Origin: Algibacter_G agarivorans
GTDB taxonomy: Bacteria; Bacteroidota; Bacteroidia; Flavobacteriales; Flavobacteriaceae
Length of the DNA: 64,000 bases
Assembly: GCF_039543245.1 (NCBI RefSeq)
Contig: NZ_BAABJJ010000004.1
Location: 56,073-120,072 of the forward strand
Direction: 5' to 3'
Shown piece after piece: positions 1-8,958 of the stretch. A program made the translations under genes and the position numbers. Position 1 is the first letter of the stretch, and every line of letters starts with the position of its first letter. The notes under the pieces are model-generated. The model was given only the letters and a program-made list of their open reading frames with translations, was not told the origin of the DNA and did not search any database.

Positions 1-1150
1 TTATATCTATGCCCAAAATGGGTTTGCTTGATATTGAATTCGATTTGATTCTATTTGGCCAATGCGCAATAAATGGCACTCTATGTCCGCCTTCATAGGC
101 TTGGTTTTTGCCACCTCGATAGGTGTCATTAGAACTGTGACCAGATTTAATCGTTTCAGATATAAGTAATCCACCATTATCGGATGTGAATATAAAAAGT
201 GTATTTTCATAAACTCCTTTTTCCTTAAGTGCATTAACTATCATGTCCATTTGAACATCTAATTCTTTAACCATATCTAAATGGTTTGAAGGTGTAGTTC
301 CTGCTATTTTGGTTCCGTTTAGTTTTTTTGAAGGTGTATGCGGTTTATGTACAGCTTGCGAGCAATAATACATAAAAAACGGTTCTTTAGATTCGCTACT
401 TTTTTCAATAAAATCAACAGCTTTGTTAACTAAAAGTCTTCCAGCATTATAAGGGTTCCAATAACTATCGCCTAAACCTTCCATTTTATCAAGCTTAAAC
501 CCAATTTTGTCCATGTTTTTTTGTGTAATTTGAACAATTTCAGAATTTTTATTTAAAGGCACCATAACGCCATTCTCGTAAACTGCATAAGGAACGTCTT
601 GAATACCAGCAGGATACATAAAACTATAGTCAAACCCATTTTGTTGAGGGCCTCTATCCATAACTTTTGTAATGTCAACATCTAATTCCGGTTTATTCCT
701 GGGGCCTCTGTAAATTATATTTGGGTCATCTTTTCTAGCGAAATCCATTCCAAATCCCCATTTTCCAAAGAAGGATGTATTGTAGCCTGCTTGCTTCATT
801 AAGTGCCCTAAAGTAAGTTGGCCTGGCTCTATGGGCGAGGGTTGATAACTACCCCAAACACCTCTTGGCGCATAACTTCTATAGCAATGGTTCCCCGTCA
901 TAATGGCATAGCGTGTAGGTGCACATAAAGCAGCAGGCGAGTGGGCATCTGTAAACATAATGCCCTCTTTTGCTAATTTGTCCAGTGTAGGTGTTTCCAC
1001 AATAATATTTTTAGAGTGTAATCTTCTATATTGTGAAATATCTCCAACACCAATATCATCTGCTAAAACAACTATTATATTTGGTGTTTCTTGAGAAAAA
1101 ACAATGGTTCCTATAATAATTAAAACTATTGATAAAATGTTTTTTTTCAT
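1..1150 (-). CDS. Sulfatase, arylsulfatase A-like (3' end beyond window)
   Basis: This is a type I formylglycine sulfatase that should remove sulfate esters from algal galactan. An open frame of 383 codons runs from the ATG at 1150 off the left edge, with no stop seen. Residues 1-19 form a signal peptide ending near FSQ, so the protein is exported. The early metal-binding Asp pair (VLADD) is present. The activation motif C-A-P-T-R has its Cys at residue 76, the residue matured to formylglycine. A later TSDNGG motif is the typical second metal site. The gene is the last visible of three minus-strand genes, 28 bp after the glycoside hydrolase. The substrate position (O-6, O-4 or O-2) cannot be read from this. 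Confidence 0.93.
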   Translation of the reverse strand, partial: MKKNILSIVLIIIGTIVFSQETPNIIVVLADDIGVGDISQYRRLHSKNIIVETPTLDKLAKEGIMFTDAHSPAALCAPTRYAIMTGNHCYRSYAPRGVWGSYQPSPIEPGQLTLGHLMKQAGYNTSFFGKWGFGMDFARKDDPNIIYRGPRNKPELDVDITKVMDRGPQQNGFDYSFMYPAGIQDVPYAVYENGVMVPLNKNSEIVQITQKNMDKIGFKLDKMEGLGDSYWNPYNAGRLLVNKAVDFIEKSSESKEPFFMYYCSQAVHKPHTPSKKLNGTKIAGTTPSNHLDMVKELDVQMDMIVNALKEKGVYENTLFIFTSDNGGLLISETIKSGHSSNDTYRGGKNQAYEGGHRVPFIAHWPNRIKSNSISSKPILGIDI

Positions 1151-1178
1151 TCTTGAAATTTATGTTCTAAATCGTTTT

Positions 1179-2804
1179 TTAGTTAATTAGCCTAGATATG
1201 AGTATAGCATCTGCTTCTTCACGCCATGGAGAAATAAATTTACGGGGTTTTGTGTTTTCTGTTTCAATTTTCGTGAATTCCCCTGTTAAAGTATTAAACC
1301 ATTGCAATGTTCTATTTTCATCTTTCTTTTTTAGGAAAGCGGCATCTATACCATAGTTTTCTTTATGAATATATAATAAAACGGTTTTATTATCATCGGT
1401 TAAATTATAGGCACTTCCGTTTTGCCATGGTGACGGTGTCATTGTACTAAAATCAAACAGGGTAAATAGCTTTTCCATGTGATTGAAGTATTCAAATTTT
1501 GGTTTGATAAAATCATCAGATTGTTCAAACGGGTTATAAATAATGACATTCCATGAAGCACCTTGCCAATAATAGGTTGTGTAAACACCGGCAAATAGGC
1601 ACATGTAATTACGGCGCAAACAAATTTCTGCATTGGTATAATCACCTGTAAAAACCACATAAGGAGATTCCTCATAACCTCCATGTTCTATATTAAAAAC
1701 GGGTTTGTCTTTAAACTTTGTTCTAGCATCAAGCATCTTGTCATAAAGATTATGCGACCAATTTTGAGTAGAAATGAAATCAACTTTATCTGGAAACCTT
1801 GAACAATATTTAAAATCATGTACCGATAACAATCTGTTAAATTTGTCTTGCGCTCTTAATCTTTTTATTCTTCCATGTATATAATCTTCATCTGCTCTAC
1901 CATAATACAAGGCTTCTTTTGAAATATCCCAAACCACATTTGGAAAAGCTTGATAGCGCTTTATTATATAATCAAAATACATATTATCTGCCTCTGTATC
2001 CATATCTGGCCAAGCTACTAACTTGTTCCAAACGTAAATCATGAGGTGTGATACAATCCGTTTATCATGCATTAAGCTAATAGTACGATCAAATTTTTGA
2101 AAAAATCCTGGATTTAGTGCGGAATGGTCAGGTTCTTGGTTTGTCCCTAGGAAAGGAGAAATAGCTGCTGGACCACCAAATTCATGTTCAGGATGCTCTT
2201 TTAATTTTTCGTCTTTTTCCCAACTAACATCATACGAAAACACATTCATTACAATTTGATTGAAACCATTTTGCTCTATTAAATCCAATAAGTGATTTGT
2301 TTTAGGGATGCCCTTATCATTGTGATAATCCAATGCATATAACCAGTCACATTCAAAAGCCAGTAAGAAGTAAGGTGTGCCATCTTCATAATAAAAATGC
2401 TGAGGATTTTCTTTATTGATTACAATGGCTCCGTGATTACCGTCTTTATTATTTTCAACAATGATATTTCCCTTTTTCCCAGATAATTCAGTTAAATCTC
2501 CTTTTGTTTCAAAACTCCATTTGCCTTTTTGCGAACTGGAAAAGCGTATTATCCATTCATTTTGACCATTGTAAAATCCTGGCATTTCTTGCTTTGTGCC
2601 ATTTTCGTGCGTAAAAATGGCATGAAAATCTACCGTAAATGGAGATTTTAATTGTGTTTTAGAAACAAAACTGATATCTAAAACTTCCCATTTTTCTACT
2701 TGATATGAAGCATGCTTTTTATAGTTTTCTTTTTTAATTTGACCAAAAGCTACATTTGATAAAAATAGAATAGCAATGACACTAATTTTAATGAGATGAT
2801 TCAT
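1179..2804 (-). CDS. DUF5060/DUF4038-like glycoside hydrolase (exported)
   Basis: This is a putative exo-acting glycoside hydrolase of 541 residues. A signal peptide ends near residue 21 (AFGQ). Residues 30-115 look like the DUF5060 beta-sandwich. The rest resembles the DUF4038/GH140-like TIM barrel, with one Glu in WDISKEAL (E297) and one in FNIEHGGYE (E373) at the expected acid/base and nucleophile places. A C-terminal beta-domain follows. It sits between two sulfatase genes on the same strand (gaps of 28 and 52 bp), so it is probably co-transcribed and acts on desulfated oligosaccharides. The GH140 founder is an apiosidase, but apiose is not expected in a red-algal galactan, so the specificity here is open. 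Family assignment is by recall, not by search. Confidence 0.75.
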   Translation of the reverse strand: MNHLIKISVIAILFLSNVAFGQIKKENYKKHASYQVEKWEVLDISFVSKTQLKSPFTVDFHAIFTHENGTKQEMPGFYNGQNEWIIRFSSSQKGKWSFETKGDLTELSGKKGNIIVENNKDGNHGAIVINKENPQHFYYEDGTPYFLLAFECDWLYALDYHNDKGIPKTNHLLDLIEQNGFNQIVMNVFSYDVSWEKDEKLKEHPEHEFGGPAAISPFLGTNQEPDHSALNPGFFQKFDRTISLMHDKRIVSHLMIYVWNKLVAWPDMDTEADNMYFDYIIKRYQAFPNVVWDISKEALYYGRADEDYIHGRIKRLRAQDKFNRLLSVHDFKYCSRFPDKVDFISTQNWSHNLYDKMLDARTKFKDKPVFNIEHGGYEESPYVVFTGDYTNAEICLRRNYMCLFAGVYTTYYWQGASWNVIIYNPFEQSDDFIKPKFEYFNHMEKLFTLFDFSTMTPSPWQNGSAYNLTDDNKTVLLYIHKENYGIDAAFLKKKDENRTLQWFNTLTGEFTKIETENTKPRKFISPWREEADAILISRLIN

Positions 2805-2856
2805 TTGTTAAATTTAATTTTAATGGGATTAAAGCATTTAAAAATATTAAAACAAT

Positions 2857-4554
2857 TTAATCATTCCAATGCGCATCAATGACCTTTTGAATGTGCGGAT
2901 ACTTGTCGCCGTCTTCTTCATTCAATTCTTTACGTTTGGCTACAAGTTGCTCTTTTAAATTGGCAATAATGTCTTTATAGGCTGGATCTTTATAGGCATT
3001 GTTCATTTCTTGAGGGTCTTTACTTAAATCGTAGAACTCCCAAGCAACTGGTGTGTGCATGGTAAAACGGTTGCCCCAACTAGCTTTGTTCCATTCGGCA
3101 TCAGGGTTGTCGGTATCTACCCAATACTTTCCATAGAAAAATATAAGTTTATGTTTTTTGGTTCTTATACCAAAATGTGCAGGATTAGCATGCGCATGCG
3201 CCATGTGCATCCAATACCGGTAATAGGTAGATTGTTGCCAGTTTTCAGGTTCTTCACCCGTTTCTAAAATATGTTTAAAACTATGCCCTTGCATTTGTTC
3301 AGGTGGCGTTCCTCCAGCCAATTCAATTAAAGTTGGTGCAAAATCCGCATTATTTATTATGGCATCTGTTCTCGTTCCTGCTTTGATTTTCTCTGGGTAT
3401 CTTACAAAAAATGGCATACGCATAGACTCGTCGTACATCCAACGTTTGTCAATATAATCATGTTCACCCAACATAAAGCCTTGGTCGCCAGTGTACACAA
3501 TAATGGTGTTATCGTAAAGGCCTTCTTTTTTAAGATATTCAATAAGTCGCGCCACATTATCATCTATACCTTTTACACTTCGTAGGTAGCGTTTTAAATA
3601 TTCTTGATAGGTTTTGTGTATGTATTCCTTATCGTCTAAACCATCGGCTTGAGTGGTGTCAAAATCGGGGTTGTTTCTTTTGGTAAATTCAGTGCTCCAA
3701 ATACGCATACCCATATTTCTTATGATGTTTCTTTTGGAAACCGAAGAACCAATTACATGGATTAAAGAATCATTTGCCCCGCGTGTTGCAATAGAACCGT
3801 TATTACCATTATCATATAAACTGGCAGGTTCCGGAATTTCTGTATCTTCAAGATAGTCTTTATAGCGCGGTGCATATTCAAAATCGTCATGAGGTGCTTT
3901 AAATTGGTGCATTAAAAAAAACGGTTTACTCTTATCTCGTTTATTTTCTAACCAATCTAATGTGATATCGGTAATCACATCCGAACTTTGGCCCATGTAT
4001 TGTTTCCCTTCATAATTTGGTAAACCATTAAAAGGTTCATAATGCATACCACTCTCGGTTAGGTAAGGGTCAAAATAAGAACCTTGTTGATGATGTTGTG
4101 TGAAAATATTGTAATAATCAAAATTAGGTTGGTGCGTTAAATGCCATTTTCCAACAAGTGCCGTTTGGTACCCTAGTTTTTTTATTTCCTGAGGTAGGTA
4201 TTGATTTTTTGTTTCAACTTCCCCCTCTAAATCTATCACGCCATTGGCTTGGCTATATTGACCGCTAATTATAGTTGCTCTACTCGGTGTGCAAATAGAG
4301 TTGGTTACAAAACAATTGTTGAAAATGATGCCTTCATTGGCTATTTTATCTAAAGTTGGTGTGGGGTTTAAAGATGATAATCTACTGCCGTAAATACCAA
4401 ATGCCTGAGAGGTATGGTCGTCGGACATAATGTAGATGATATTGGGTTGCTTAGTGGTGTCTTTTGCTTTTGTTTCGTTGTTTTTACATGAAACTATAGC
4501 AAGTATCATTAAGGCAAATACTAAGTTTTTACTAATGGAAATGTTAAAATTCAT
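2857..4554 (-). CDS. Sulfatase lipoprotein
   Basis: This is a second formylglycine sulfatase, about 565 residues from the preferred ATG at 4554; an upstream in-frame ATG at 4575 would add seven residues. The start MNFNIS is preferred because it gives a normal lipoprotein signal with lipobox AIVSC. The activation motif C-T-P-S-R has its Cys at residue 88, and the metal-binding MSDDH segment precedes it. The long insertions and the C-terminal FYDLSKDPQEMNN segment are typical of the iduronate- or glucosamine-sulfatase-like branch. The lipoprotein is probably anchored in the outer membrane or periplasm. It is the first gene of the minus-strand run towards 1. It differs clearly from the partial sulfatase at 1-1150, so the two probably remove different sulfate groups. 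Confidence 0.93.
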   Translation of the reverse strand: MNFNISISKNLVFALMILAIVSCKNNETKAKDTTKQPNIIYIMSDDHTSQAFGIYGSRLSSLNPTPTLDKIANEGIIFNNCFVTNSICTPSRATIISGQYSQANGVIDLEGEVETKNQYLPQEIKKLGYQTALVGKWHLTHQPNFDYYNIFTQHHQQGSYFDPYLTESGMHYEPFNGLPNYEGKQYMGQSSDVITDITLDWLENKRDKSKPFFLMHQFKAPHDDFEYAPRYKDYLEDTEIPEPASLYDNGNNGSIATRGANDSLIHVIGSSVSKRNIIRNMGMRIWSTEFTKRNNPDFDTTQADGLDDKEYIHKTYQEYLKRYLRSVKGIDDNVARLIEYLKKEGLYDNTIIVYTGDQGFMLGEHDYIDKRWMYDESMRMPFFVRYPEKIKAGTRTDAIINNADFAPTLIELAGGTPPEQMQGHSFKHILETGEEPENWQQSTYYRYWMHMAHAHANPAHFGIRTKKHKLIFFYGKYWVDTDNPDAEWNKASWGNRFTMHTPVAWEFYDLSKDPQEMNNAYKDPAYKDIIANLKEQLVAKRKELNEEDGDKYPHIQKVIDAHWND

Positions 4555-4608
4555 AGTTAGTTGTTTTATAAGCATTAAAGATGAAGCTTTTTAAGGCTAA
4601 TTATGAAC

Positions 4609-4624
4609 ACATATGATTTATTTA
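4609..4624. promoter_or_regulatory. CATATG-centred site upstream of the sulfatase
   Basis: The sequence ACATATGATTTAT at 4609-4621 recurs exactly at 11868-11880, and the stretch from 4613 (ATGATTTATTTAAG) recurs at 26882-26892 next to the susC site. It is 55 bp upstream of the sulfatase ATG. Unlike the four promoters described elsewhere, I find no TAnnTTTG-like element at the matching distance. It may be a weaker member of the family or chance. Confidence 0.35.
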
Positions 4625-4669
4625 AGGCAAAGATTGATTAATCTAAGATAATATATTTGGTGTTTTTAA

Positions 4670-5542
4670 TTAACCAAGTGCTTTGTTGTAAGCGTTTAGG
4701 TGGTTTTTTCTGAAATTTAGGGGTGAGCAATTTTTGAATTTTTGAAATTGTCTGTAAAAAAAAGGTAAACTTTCATAACCACATGAATAAGCTATTTGTT
4801 TGACTGGGTTATGGGTTTCAATAAGTTGTTTGCATGCCATATGGATTCTATATTCATTAACAAACGTAAAAAATGATTTGTTTAATGATTTTTTGAAGAA
4901 CCTGCAAAAAGCTTCATCGCTCATAGCAATTATTGAAGACACATGTTGAAGCTTAATCTTTTTGTCATAATTAATATGGACATGATTGAAAACGCTATGT
5001 ATTCTATGGTTTGTTTTATTATTTAAATTAGGAGCAAACCCTTCTGTAATTAAAAATTTTTGAGGTTTAGCAAATGAAAGGGATTCTAATAATTTTAAAA
5101 AACTTAACAGTTTTTCTAAAGCGGATTGATGTAATATATCGACTAATTTTTTTGAGAACTTTTTTGAAACCTCAGCATTAAATTTAATACCTCTTGATGA
5201 TTTGTCCAATATCCATTTTATATTCTTGAATTCGCTTTTTTCCATCCAACCCTGCCCTAAAATGGTGTCATTAAATTGAAACACAATCGATTTTACAGGT
5301 TTTATATCGGGATTGGTATTTTTCCAACAATGCGGTACGTTGGTACCTAATAACACAAAGTCGCCTTCTTCAAAATTTTCAACACTATTACCAACATAGC
5401 GGATGCCTTTTCCTTTTATGATATAGGTCAGTTCGTATTCTGGATGAAAATGCCAAGGCGCATCAAAGCTTTCTTTTTCGTATAAAAAGGCGCGAAAAGA
5501 ACTATCGGTAGATTCTGGGATTTTTTCAAACTTAGCTTTCAA
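4670..5542 (-). CDS. AraC-family regulator with N-terminal cupin
   Basis: This is a one-component transcription factor of 290 residues. Residues about 25-100 form the cupin effector domain, with the HFHPEYEL and NVPHCW histidine segments. Residues about 185-283 are the two-helix-turn-helix AraC DNA-binding domain, with SCGYESLPFFYRQF in the second HTH. It has no signal peptide or membrane segment, so it is cytoplasmic and probably senses a small sugar. It is divergent from the dehydrogenase/P450 operon, with 154 bp between the start codons and a 7-bp inverted repeat in that gap. It is therefore the likely local regulator of the demethylation operon, and possibly of the sulfatases downstream of it on the same strand. 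The inducer is unknown. Confidence 0.92.
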   Translation of the reverse strand: MKAKFEKIPESTDSSFRAFLYEKESFDAPWHFHPEYELTYIIKGKGIRYVGNSVENFEEGDFVLLGTNVPHCWKNTNPDIKPVKSIVFQFNDTILGQGWMEKSEFKNIKWILDKSSRGIKFNAEVSKKFSKKLVDILHQSALEKLLSFLKLLESLSFAKPQKFLITEGFAPNLNNKTNHRIHSVFNHVHINYDKKIKLQHVSSIIAMSDEAFCRFFKKSLNKSFFTFVNEYRIHMACKQLIETHNPVKQIAYSCGYESLPFFYRQFQKFKNCSPLNFRKNHLNAYNKALG

Positions 5543-5628
5543 ATGGAATTCAATTATATGCTATTATGATGTAAAGTTATTATTTTTTTCATAAATAAAT
5601 CAAAATAAGTACTGTTATTGCAAAAATA

Positions 5629-5647
5629 CACAATAAATAGTATTGTG
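5629..5647. promoter_or_regulatory. Inverted repeat, candidate operator
   Basis: CACAATA (5629-5635) and TATTGTG (5641-5647) form a perfect 7-bp inverted repeat with a 5-bp spacer. It lies between the divergent AraC gene and the dehydrogenase/P450 operon, immediately upstream of a TAATTTTG element. A binding site for the AraC protein is a natural reading, although AraC proteins often prefer direct repeats. Confidence 0.45.
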
Positions 5648-5655
5648 CCATTTTA

Positions 5656-5663
5656 TAATTTTG
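5656..5663 (+). promoter_or_regulatory. Candidate -7 promoter element
   Basis: TAATTTTG matches the Bacteroidota -7 consensus TAnnTTTG exactly and lies 33 bp before the chosen ATG of the dehydrogenase. No convincing -33 TTG at the usual spacing was seen, which would fit an activator-dependent promoter. Confidence 0.45.
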
Positions 5664-5696
5664 TGGATTCGTTTAAACACTAAAAAATCAAAAAGT

Positions 5697-6815
5697 ATGA
5701 GCTTAACATGCAAAGCAGCTATTGCCAAAGGTGATGGCACGTTTTCTATTGATTCTATTGAAGTTCAAAACCCAAAACCTGATGAAGTTTTAATTGCTGT
5801 AAAAGCCGCTGGTTTGTGTCATACAGATCACGACTCTTTAAACTGGGGTAAACCAATTGTAATGGGACATGAAGGCGCAGGTGTGGTTACCGCAATTGGT
5901 AGAGATGTAACACGAGTTAAAATTGGCGATAGTGTTATTTTAAATTGGGCGACACCATGCGGAACTTGTTTTCAATGTGAACACGAAAATGAACACATAT
6001 GCGAAAACAATTCGCCTGTTGTAGCAGGATCAAATGGCTACACAGAAGGGCATGCACACATGGAAGGCACATCTTTAAACGGAACTCCAATTGAACGTTC
6101 TTTTAATATTGGGACACTTTCAGAATATACTTTGGTAAAAGAGTCGGCAGTTGTTAAAAACCCTATTCAAGACATGTCTTTTAGTGCGGCTAGTATTGTA
6201 AGTTGTGGTGTTATGACAGGGTTTGGTTCAGCTGTAAATACTGCACAAGTAACAGAAAACTCATCCGCAGTGGTTTTAGGAACTGGAGGTGTTGGTTTAA
6301 ATGTTATTCAAGGTATTAAAGTATCAAAAGCTTCAAAAATTATTGCCATCGACATCAATCAAACACGATTGGATATGGCTGTAGAATTTGGAGCAACACA
6401 TACTATCTTAGCAGATAAAGATGATAAAGGCTTGTTGAAAGCAGCCGAAAAAGTAAAGACATTGACCAACGGAAGAGGAGCAGATTATGCATTTGAATGC
6501 ACCGCTATTCCCGCTTTGGGAGCAGCACCTTTGGCTATGATTAGAAATGCAGGGACAGCAGTACAGGTAAGTGGTATTGAAGAAGAAGTCCTGATTGATA
6601 TGTCTTTGTTTGAATGGGATAAAAAATACATCAACCCATTATACGGTAAGTGTAATCCTCAAAAAGATTTTCCTAAAATAATTGAACATTATAGAAATGG
6701 AGATATTATGCTGGATGAAATGATTACAAGAACCTATACCTTAGAAAATTTACAACAGGCATTTGATGATATGTTATCTGGTAAAAATGCTAAAGGCGTT
6801 ATTGTTTTTGAATAA
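5697..6815 (+). CDS. Zinc-dependent alcohol (formaldehyde-type) dehydrogenase
   Basis: This is a medium-chain NAD-dependent dehydrogenase of the class III (thiol-dependent formaldehyde dehydrogenase) type, 372 residues from the ATG at 5697. That start is preferred over 5643 because MSLTCKA matches the family N-terminus and the longer form would overlap the promoter. Catalytic zinc ligands are Cys41, His58 with Glu59, and Cys170. The structural zinc site is Cys88, Cys91, Cys94 and Cys102. The NAD-binding motif GTGGVG is at 195-200. It is the first of five co-directional genes and is followed 13 bp later by an esterase. The pairing resembles formaldehyde dehydrogenase plus S-formylthiol hydrolase, so it probably oxidises the formaldehyde adduct released by P450 demethylation. 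The thiol used is an inference. Confidence 0.9.
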   Translation: MSLTCKAAIAKGDGTFSIDSIEVQNPKPDEVLIAVKAAGLCHTDHDSLNWGKPIVMGHEGAGVVTAIGRDVTRVKIGDSVILNWATPCGTCFQCEHENEHICENNSPVVAGSNGYTEGHAHMEGTSLNGTPIERSFNIGTLSEYTLVKESAVVKNPIQDMSFSAASIVSCGVMTGFGSAVNTAQVTENSSAVVLGTGGVGLNVIQGIKVSKASKIIAIDINQTRLDMAVEFGATHTILADKDDKGLLKAAEKVKTLTNGRGADYAFECTAIPALGAAPLAMIRNAGTAVQVSGIEEEVLIDMSLFEWDKKYINPLYGKCNPQKDFPKIIEHYRNGDIMLDEMITRTYTLENLQQAFDDMLSGKNAKGVIVFE

Positions 6816-6828
6816 GAAATGAAAATCC

Positions 6829-7632
6829 ATGTCAAAATTTAGAACTACAGAAATATCGGACCCACGTTTTGAGTCTAATCATTTAAGACATATTACGGTT
6901 AAAAGTAGCCACTTGAAAAACCGTGGAGATATTACTGTGTTTGTACCACCAGGAGAAGATTTATCTAATTTGCCAATCGTCATTTTATTGCACGGTGTTT
7001 ATGGAAGTCATTGGATTTGGTCTCAAAAAACGGGCATTCATTTAAAAATGAAATCATGGATTGAAACTGAAAGTATAGAACCTATGATTATCGCGATGCC
7101 ATCAGACGGACTTTTTGGAGATGGTAGTGGTTATTTACCTCATAAAAATGCTGATTTTGAAAAATGGATTGTTGAAGATGTGCCCAATGCCGTTGTGGAA
7201 TTGATTCCTCAGGCGAGTAGCACATCAAAATTGTTTATCGCTGGTTTATCTATGGGTGGGTTTGGTGCTTTGCGATTAGGTATTAAACACAACGATAAGT
7301 TTTCAGGCGTTTCTGGCTTGTCGTCAATTACGGTAGTTGAAGAGATGGCTTTATTTGTTGAAGAAGAACTGTCTGCATATCATCAAAATGAAGCTCAAAA
7401 CAAATCGGTTTACGCCACTATCTTAAAACATAAAAACAAGTTCCCTCCTTTTAGGTTCGATTGCGGAAAAGATGATGAACTTATTGAAGGGAATAGAAAA
7501 CTGCATCAGCAGTTAGTTGATTTGAATATAGACCATACATACAAAGAAAATCCAGGAAAACACGAGTGGGTATATTGGGAAGCCCATATTAAAGAAACCA
7601 TTCAGTTTTTTAATGATATTTTAAAACAATAA
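6829..7632 (+). CDS. Alpha/beta hydrolase, esterase D / S-formylthiol hydrolase-like
   Basis: This is a 267-residue serine esterase of the putative esterase (tributyrin esterase / FrmB) family. The oxyanion-hole segment HGVYGSHWIW is near residue 55. The nucleophile elbow GLSMGG carries Ser141. The probable acid is Asp215, in CGKDDELIEG, and the catalytic His is 245 (GKHEW). It has no signal peptide, so it is cytoplasmic. It lies between the dehydrogenase and the P450 with gaps of 13 and 10 bp, which indicates one operon. In that setting the best role is hydrolysis of an S-formyl thiol to formate and free thiol. Removal of an acyl group from a sugar remains possible. Confidence 0.85.
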   Translation: MSKFRTTEISDPRFESNHLRHITVKSSHLKNRGDITVFVPPGEDLSNLPIVILLHGVYGSHWIWSQKTGIHLKMKSWIETESIEPMIIAMPSDGLFGDGSGYLPHKNADFEKWIVEDVPNAVVELIPQASSTSKLFIAGLSMGGFGALRLGIKHNDKFSGVSGLSSITVVEEMALFVEEELSAYHQNEAQNKSVYATILKHKNKFPPFRFDCGKDDELIEGNRKLHQQLVDLNIDHTYKENPGKHEWVYWEAHIKETIQFFNDILKQ

Positions 7633-7642
7633 ACATAAACTT

Positions 7643-8800
7643 ATGAAAAAAAGTGCACTTCCAGATCCATTTGAAGCCGCTAGAACAACTAAAGGTTACG
7701 GAGAAATGAATGACCAAAACGACCCAGTTACCATGATTTTGGGTCTTAAAGATGTACGTAAATGTGCGCATAATTGGAAAACGTTTCAATCAGGAGCTAC
7801 TCCAGGGCGTATTGTAGTACCTTCTGAAGTTAATATTCGCGATACAAGACAAATTCCGTTCGAAGTGGATCCGCCAGAGCATAAGGCATATCGTGCCATA
7901 GTGGAACCTTGGTTTAAGAGGCCCTTGGAGGCAGGTTATAGTGCTGCTCTAACAGAGCAAATCCATGCGATTATTGATGAGGTGCTTACCATGGATTCCG
8001 TTGAAGTTGTAGAGGGTTTTTCATTACGTTTGCAGTCACGCGCGTTAACCTTGTTATTGAACACACCTTATGAAGAAGCAGAAACCTGGATCTCTTGGGG
8101 AACACATGTTTTTAGAAGCGAAGGAAATGCATTGGATGGAGAAAAGGCAAATATTCTCTATGATTATATAGATGAAAATATAAGTAAAGCCATTGAGAAC
8201 CCAGGTAATGATTTATATTCCATGCTTTTAAAAGCTACCCTAGACGGTAAAAAACTAACTCGCGAAGAAATAAAAGGCGTTGTGGTTTTAACCTTTTCAG
8301 GGGGTCGGGATACCATTATTAATGCGGTAACAAATGCTGTTGCGTATTTTGCTGAACATCCAGAGTCTCTTCATAAGTTAAAAAATGAACCAGAAATCGC
8401 AGGCAAAGCGGTTGAAGAATTGATTCGTTATTTTTCGCCATTAACCCATATGGGGCGTGTAGTTACAGAAGATACCGAAGTATGCGAACATGCAGTAAAA
8501 GCAGATTCTCGTATTTCTTTATGTTGGGCTTCAGCAAACCGTGATGATAGAGTGTTTGAAAACCCAAACGAAGTTGTTTTAGACCGAAAAATAAATCCAC
8601 ATGTTGCTTTTGGTTTTGGTACGCATAACTGTTTAGGAGCAACACATGCACGCCAGATCATGAATATTTTGGTGAATACTTTGGCAGAGAAAGTGAAGTC
8701 TATTGATATTATAGATTACAAAGAAAATATTGAAGATTTAGATCAATTTAAACGTAAAGTAGGTTATGATAAACTTACCGTTAAGTTTAATGGACAATAA
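7643..8800 (+). CDS. Cytochrome P450, probable 6-O-methyl-D-galactose demethylase
   Basis: This is a soluble 385-residue P450 with no membrane anchor. The I-helix motif SGGRDT is at 219-224, with Asp223 and Thr224 for oxygen activation. The ExxR pair is Glu259/Arg262 (EELIR). The heme loop FGFGTHNCLG has the thiolate ligand Cys330. Very similar P450s of the CYP236A group, encoded beside a ferredoxin and a ferredoxin reductase in marine flavobacteria, oxidatively remove the methyl group of 6-O-methyl-D-galactose from porphyran, giving D-galactose and formaldehyde. The same trio is present here inside a sulfatase/beta-galactosidase locus. The specific substrate is therefore inferred from context plus family resemblance, not shown directly. 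Confidence 0.9.
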   Translation: MKKSALPDPFEAARTTKGYGEMNDQNDPVTMILGLKDVRKCAHNWKTFQSGATPGRIVVPSEVNIRDTRQIPFEVDPPEHKAYRAIVEPWFKRPLEAGYSAALTEQIHAIIDEVLTMDSVEVVEGFSLRLQSRALTLLLNTPYEEAETWISWGTHVFRSEGNALDGEKANILYDYIDENISKAIENPGNDLYSMLLKATLDGKKLTREEIKGVVVLTFSGGRDTIINAVTNAVAYFAEHPESLHKLKNEPEIAGKAVEELIRYFSPLTHMGRVVTEDTEVCEHAVKADSRISLCWASANRDDRVFENPNEVVLDRKINPHVAFGFGTHNCLGATHARQIMNILVNTLAEKVKSIDIIDYKENIEDLDQFKRKVGYDKLTVKFNGQ

Positions 8801-8958
8801 TTAATAAAAAAAGAAGCAAGACTACTTCACTATCATACATAATAGCTAAGACAAAATTTATGCTGAACTACCTAGACTAAATTTAGGATAAATGATTCAA
8901 AAGCGGTAATATTTTTTTTCAAACAATACTAAAAAAAAACACTAATAAATAAGAGATT

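Noticed and set aside
4832..4840. CATATG within the AraC coding region and other coding CATATG words (for example 8449, 31070, 47631, 59711)
   Set aside because: They lie inside genes with no -7 element at the fixed distance; CATATG is expected by chance about once per 3 kb here.
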